From positions 1-7,325 of the forward strand of contig DAHWJX010000048.1 of the NCBI GenBank assembly GCA_027343965.1: a stretch of DNA of 7,325 nt, written 5' to 3'. Of this stretch, positions 6,448 to 7,325 are shown piece by piece. The position numbers and the translations under genes were made by a program. Source of the stretch: JAKACU01 sp021821185. Its GTDB lineage: Bacteria; Bacillota; Bacilli; Alicyclobacillales; SLC66. Positions within the stretch are counted from its first letter, which is position 1. Each line of letters opens with the position of its first letter. Under the pieces are notes generated by a model that was given only the letters and a program-made list of their open reading frames with translations, was not told the DNA's origin and ran no database searches.

Positions 6448-6484
6448 TGGTCTCAGATGATTTTTCTCCAATCCCCTGAGACCA
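6448..6484. repeat. 9-bp perfect inverted repeat upstream of the integrase
   Basis: TGGTCTCAG (6448-6456) and CTGAGACCA (6476-6484) are exact inverted copies with 19 nt between them. No T run follows on the plus strand, so it is a poor terminator. Its place between the tRNA fragment and the integrase fits a binding site for the integrase or an excisionase/repressor, or a leader hairpin that limits integrase translation. Confidence 0.55.
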
Positions 6485-6521
6485 ATCATTCGTCACAAAT
6501 TCCACTTTGGGAGGGGTCCAC

Positions 6522-7325
6522 TTGAGCACGAGTAGTATGCAACCACCGCAAGATAGTTTCCGAAAAAGGGCCAGAGCCAATGTGACTCGCTTACCTGTCA
6601 CCCAGGCAACGGCCCCAGCCGAGAATCGAACCAAGTTCCTGGATGACTGGGAGTTGGGGACTCTTTGGTTTGTCAGCAATGCTCGCCGTGAGGGGCACAC
6701 CCCACGCTCCCAGCAAGCCAGAGAGGAACGGCTGCGGGCATTTGCCAAGTTTGCTGGCGGATCGCCCGAAGATGTCAGCGCAGATACGGTGAAACGATAC
6801 GTGGATGACTGCTTGGCCCGGAATCGATCACACTTCGCACCTTCTTCAATGAACTGGCCGCCGAAGGCTTTATTTCGGCCGGGTTTAATCCGGCGCAATC
6901 GGTCAAGAAACTGAAAGAACCTATCAACACCGTCGTGCCACTCGGTCCCCGCGAGGTGCAGGCCCTGTTGTCAGTCTTCGACCTCACTAGCTGGCCCGAA
7001 ATCCGTGACTACACCATCTTCTGCTTGATGTTGGAGACCGGACTTCGCACAACCGAATGCATCTCGGCCCGGGTGCAAGACCTCAATTTGCTGGACGGCG
7101 CGTTGTTTGTCCCACCAGAACACGCCAAGGGACGCAAAGCAAGGTCTGTGTACTTTGGTGAACGAATGGCCGGAATCCTGCAGGACTGGTTGGATAAACG
7201 TGGTGTGGACTGCGAATGCCTATTCCCTTCCGTGTACCTGGACCTTAGTGGTGATTACCGGCCTCTCACACGAAAGGCGTTCGAGAAACGATTAGCGAGA
7301 TACAGCAAACGATCCGGTGTTCCCG
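6522..7325 (+). pseudogene. Tyrosine recombinase (site-specific integrase), frame-disrupted and cut by the window edge
   Basis: Tyrosine recombinases cut and rejoin DNA at att sites through a catalytic Tyr. The start is taken as TTG at 6522, because GGGAGGGG (6509-6516) lies 5 nt upstream; ATG at 6537 is the alternative. The N-terminal SAM-like DNA-binding part is visible: SQQAREERLRAFAKFAGG, then VSADTVKRYVDDCLAR. Near 6820-6830 the coding frame moves by -1. The new frame continues as LRTFFNELAAEGFISAGFNP and then the catalytic domain, with box I TGLRTTE (Arg codon 7046-7048) and the beta-hairpin Lys region AKGRKARSVYF. The HxLRH box and Tyr would lie past the edge. The gap between YVDDCLAR and LRTFF is about 8 residues shorter than usual, so a small deletion rather than a one-base slip is likely. 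It stands beside the tRNA-Val fragment, which supports a role in tRNA-targeted integration. Base composition is more GC-rich than the dab operon. Confidence 0.8.

Noticed and set aside
6323..6898. Minus-strand open frame of 191 codons opposite the integrase
   Set aside because: It lies antisense to the recombinase's recognisable N-terminal domain and shows no protein family features; it is a shadow of GC-rich coding sequence.

Overview
The window looks like a piece of a Bacillota (Firmicutes) chromosome. The grounds are strong AAGGAGG-type ribosome binding sites, the Bacillus-type form of DabA, and a gene set that recalls the ndhF-ybcC...ybcF...ybcI cluster of Bacillus subtilis (from memory). 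A thermophilic or acidophilic relative such as the Alicyclobacillaceae is possible, but nothing here proves it. Base composition is intermediate over the main operon and visibly more GC-rich in the integrase at the right end.

Left two thirds (62-5146, all on the minus strand, read right to left): one compact operon, dabB - dabA - a DUF2294 protein (YbcI-like) - a beta-carbonic-anhydrase-like protein (YbcF-like). DabB is a NuoL/ND5-type membrane subunit and DabA is the zinc protein of the DUF2309/UPF0753 family. Together they form the energy-coupled inorganic-carbon accumulation system DAB. DabA keeps all four expected zinc/active-site residues. The small fourth protein has the beta-carbonic-anhydrase fold signature but has lost the Cys, His and Cys zinc ligands, so it is predicted to be a pseudoenzyme. 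dabB/dabA and dabA/DUF2294 overlap, and each downstream gene has its own strong Shine-Dalgarno sequence inside or next to the previous gene, which points to translational coupling. The operon may continue past the left edge.

Middle (5147-6240): no intact gene. On the minus strand it holds the dabB leader, with a terminator-like hairpin and repeated TGTCGG motifs; a 44-codon open stretch of unknown identity that ends just before that hairpin; a decayed transposase (IS1634/IS4-like) read in one frame through two stop codons; and a strong, probably bidirectional terminator at 6180-6225.

Right end (6252-7325): the 3' half of a tRNA-Val(GAC) gene on the minus strand, whose homology stops at the anticodon loop, faces a plus-strand tyrosine recombinase gene. 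This is the usual look of one end (attL/attR) of an integrative element that targets a tRNA gene. By this reading the element lies to the right and the dab operon belongs to the host side. The integrase itself is broken by a reading-frame change and probably a small deletion, so the element may be immobile.
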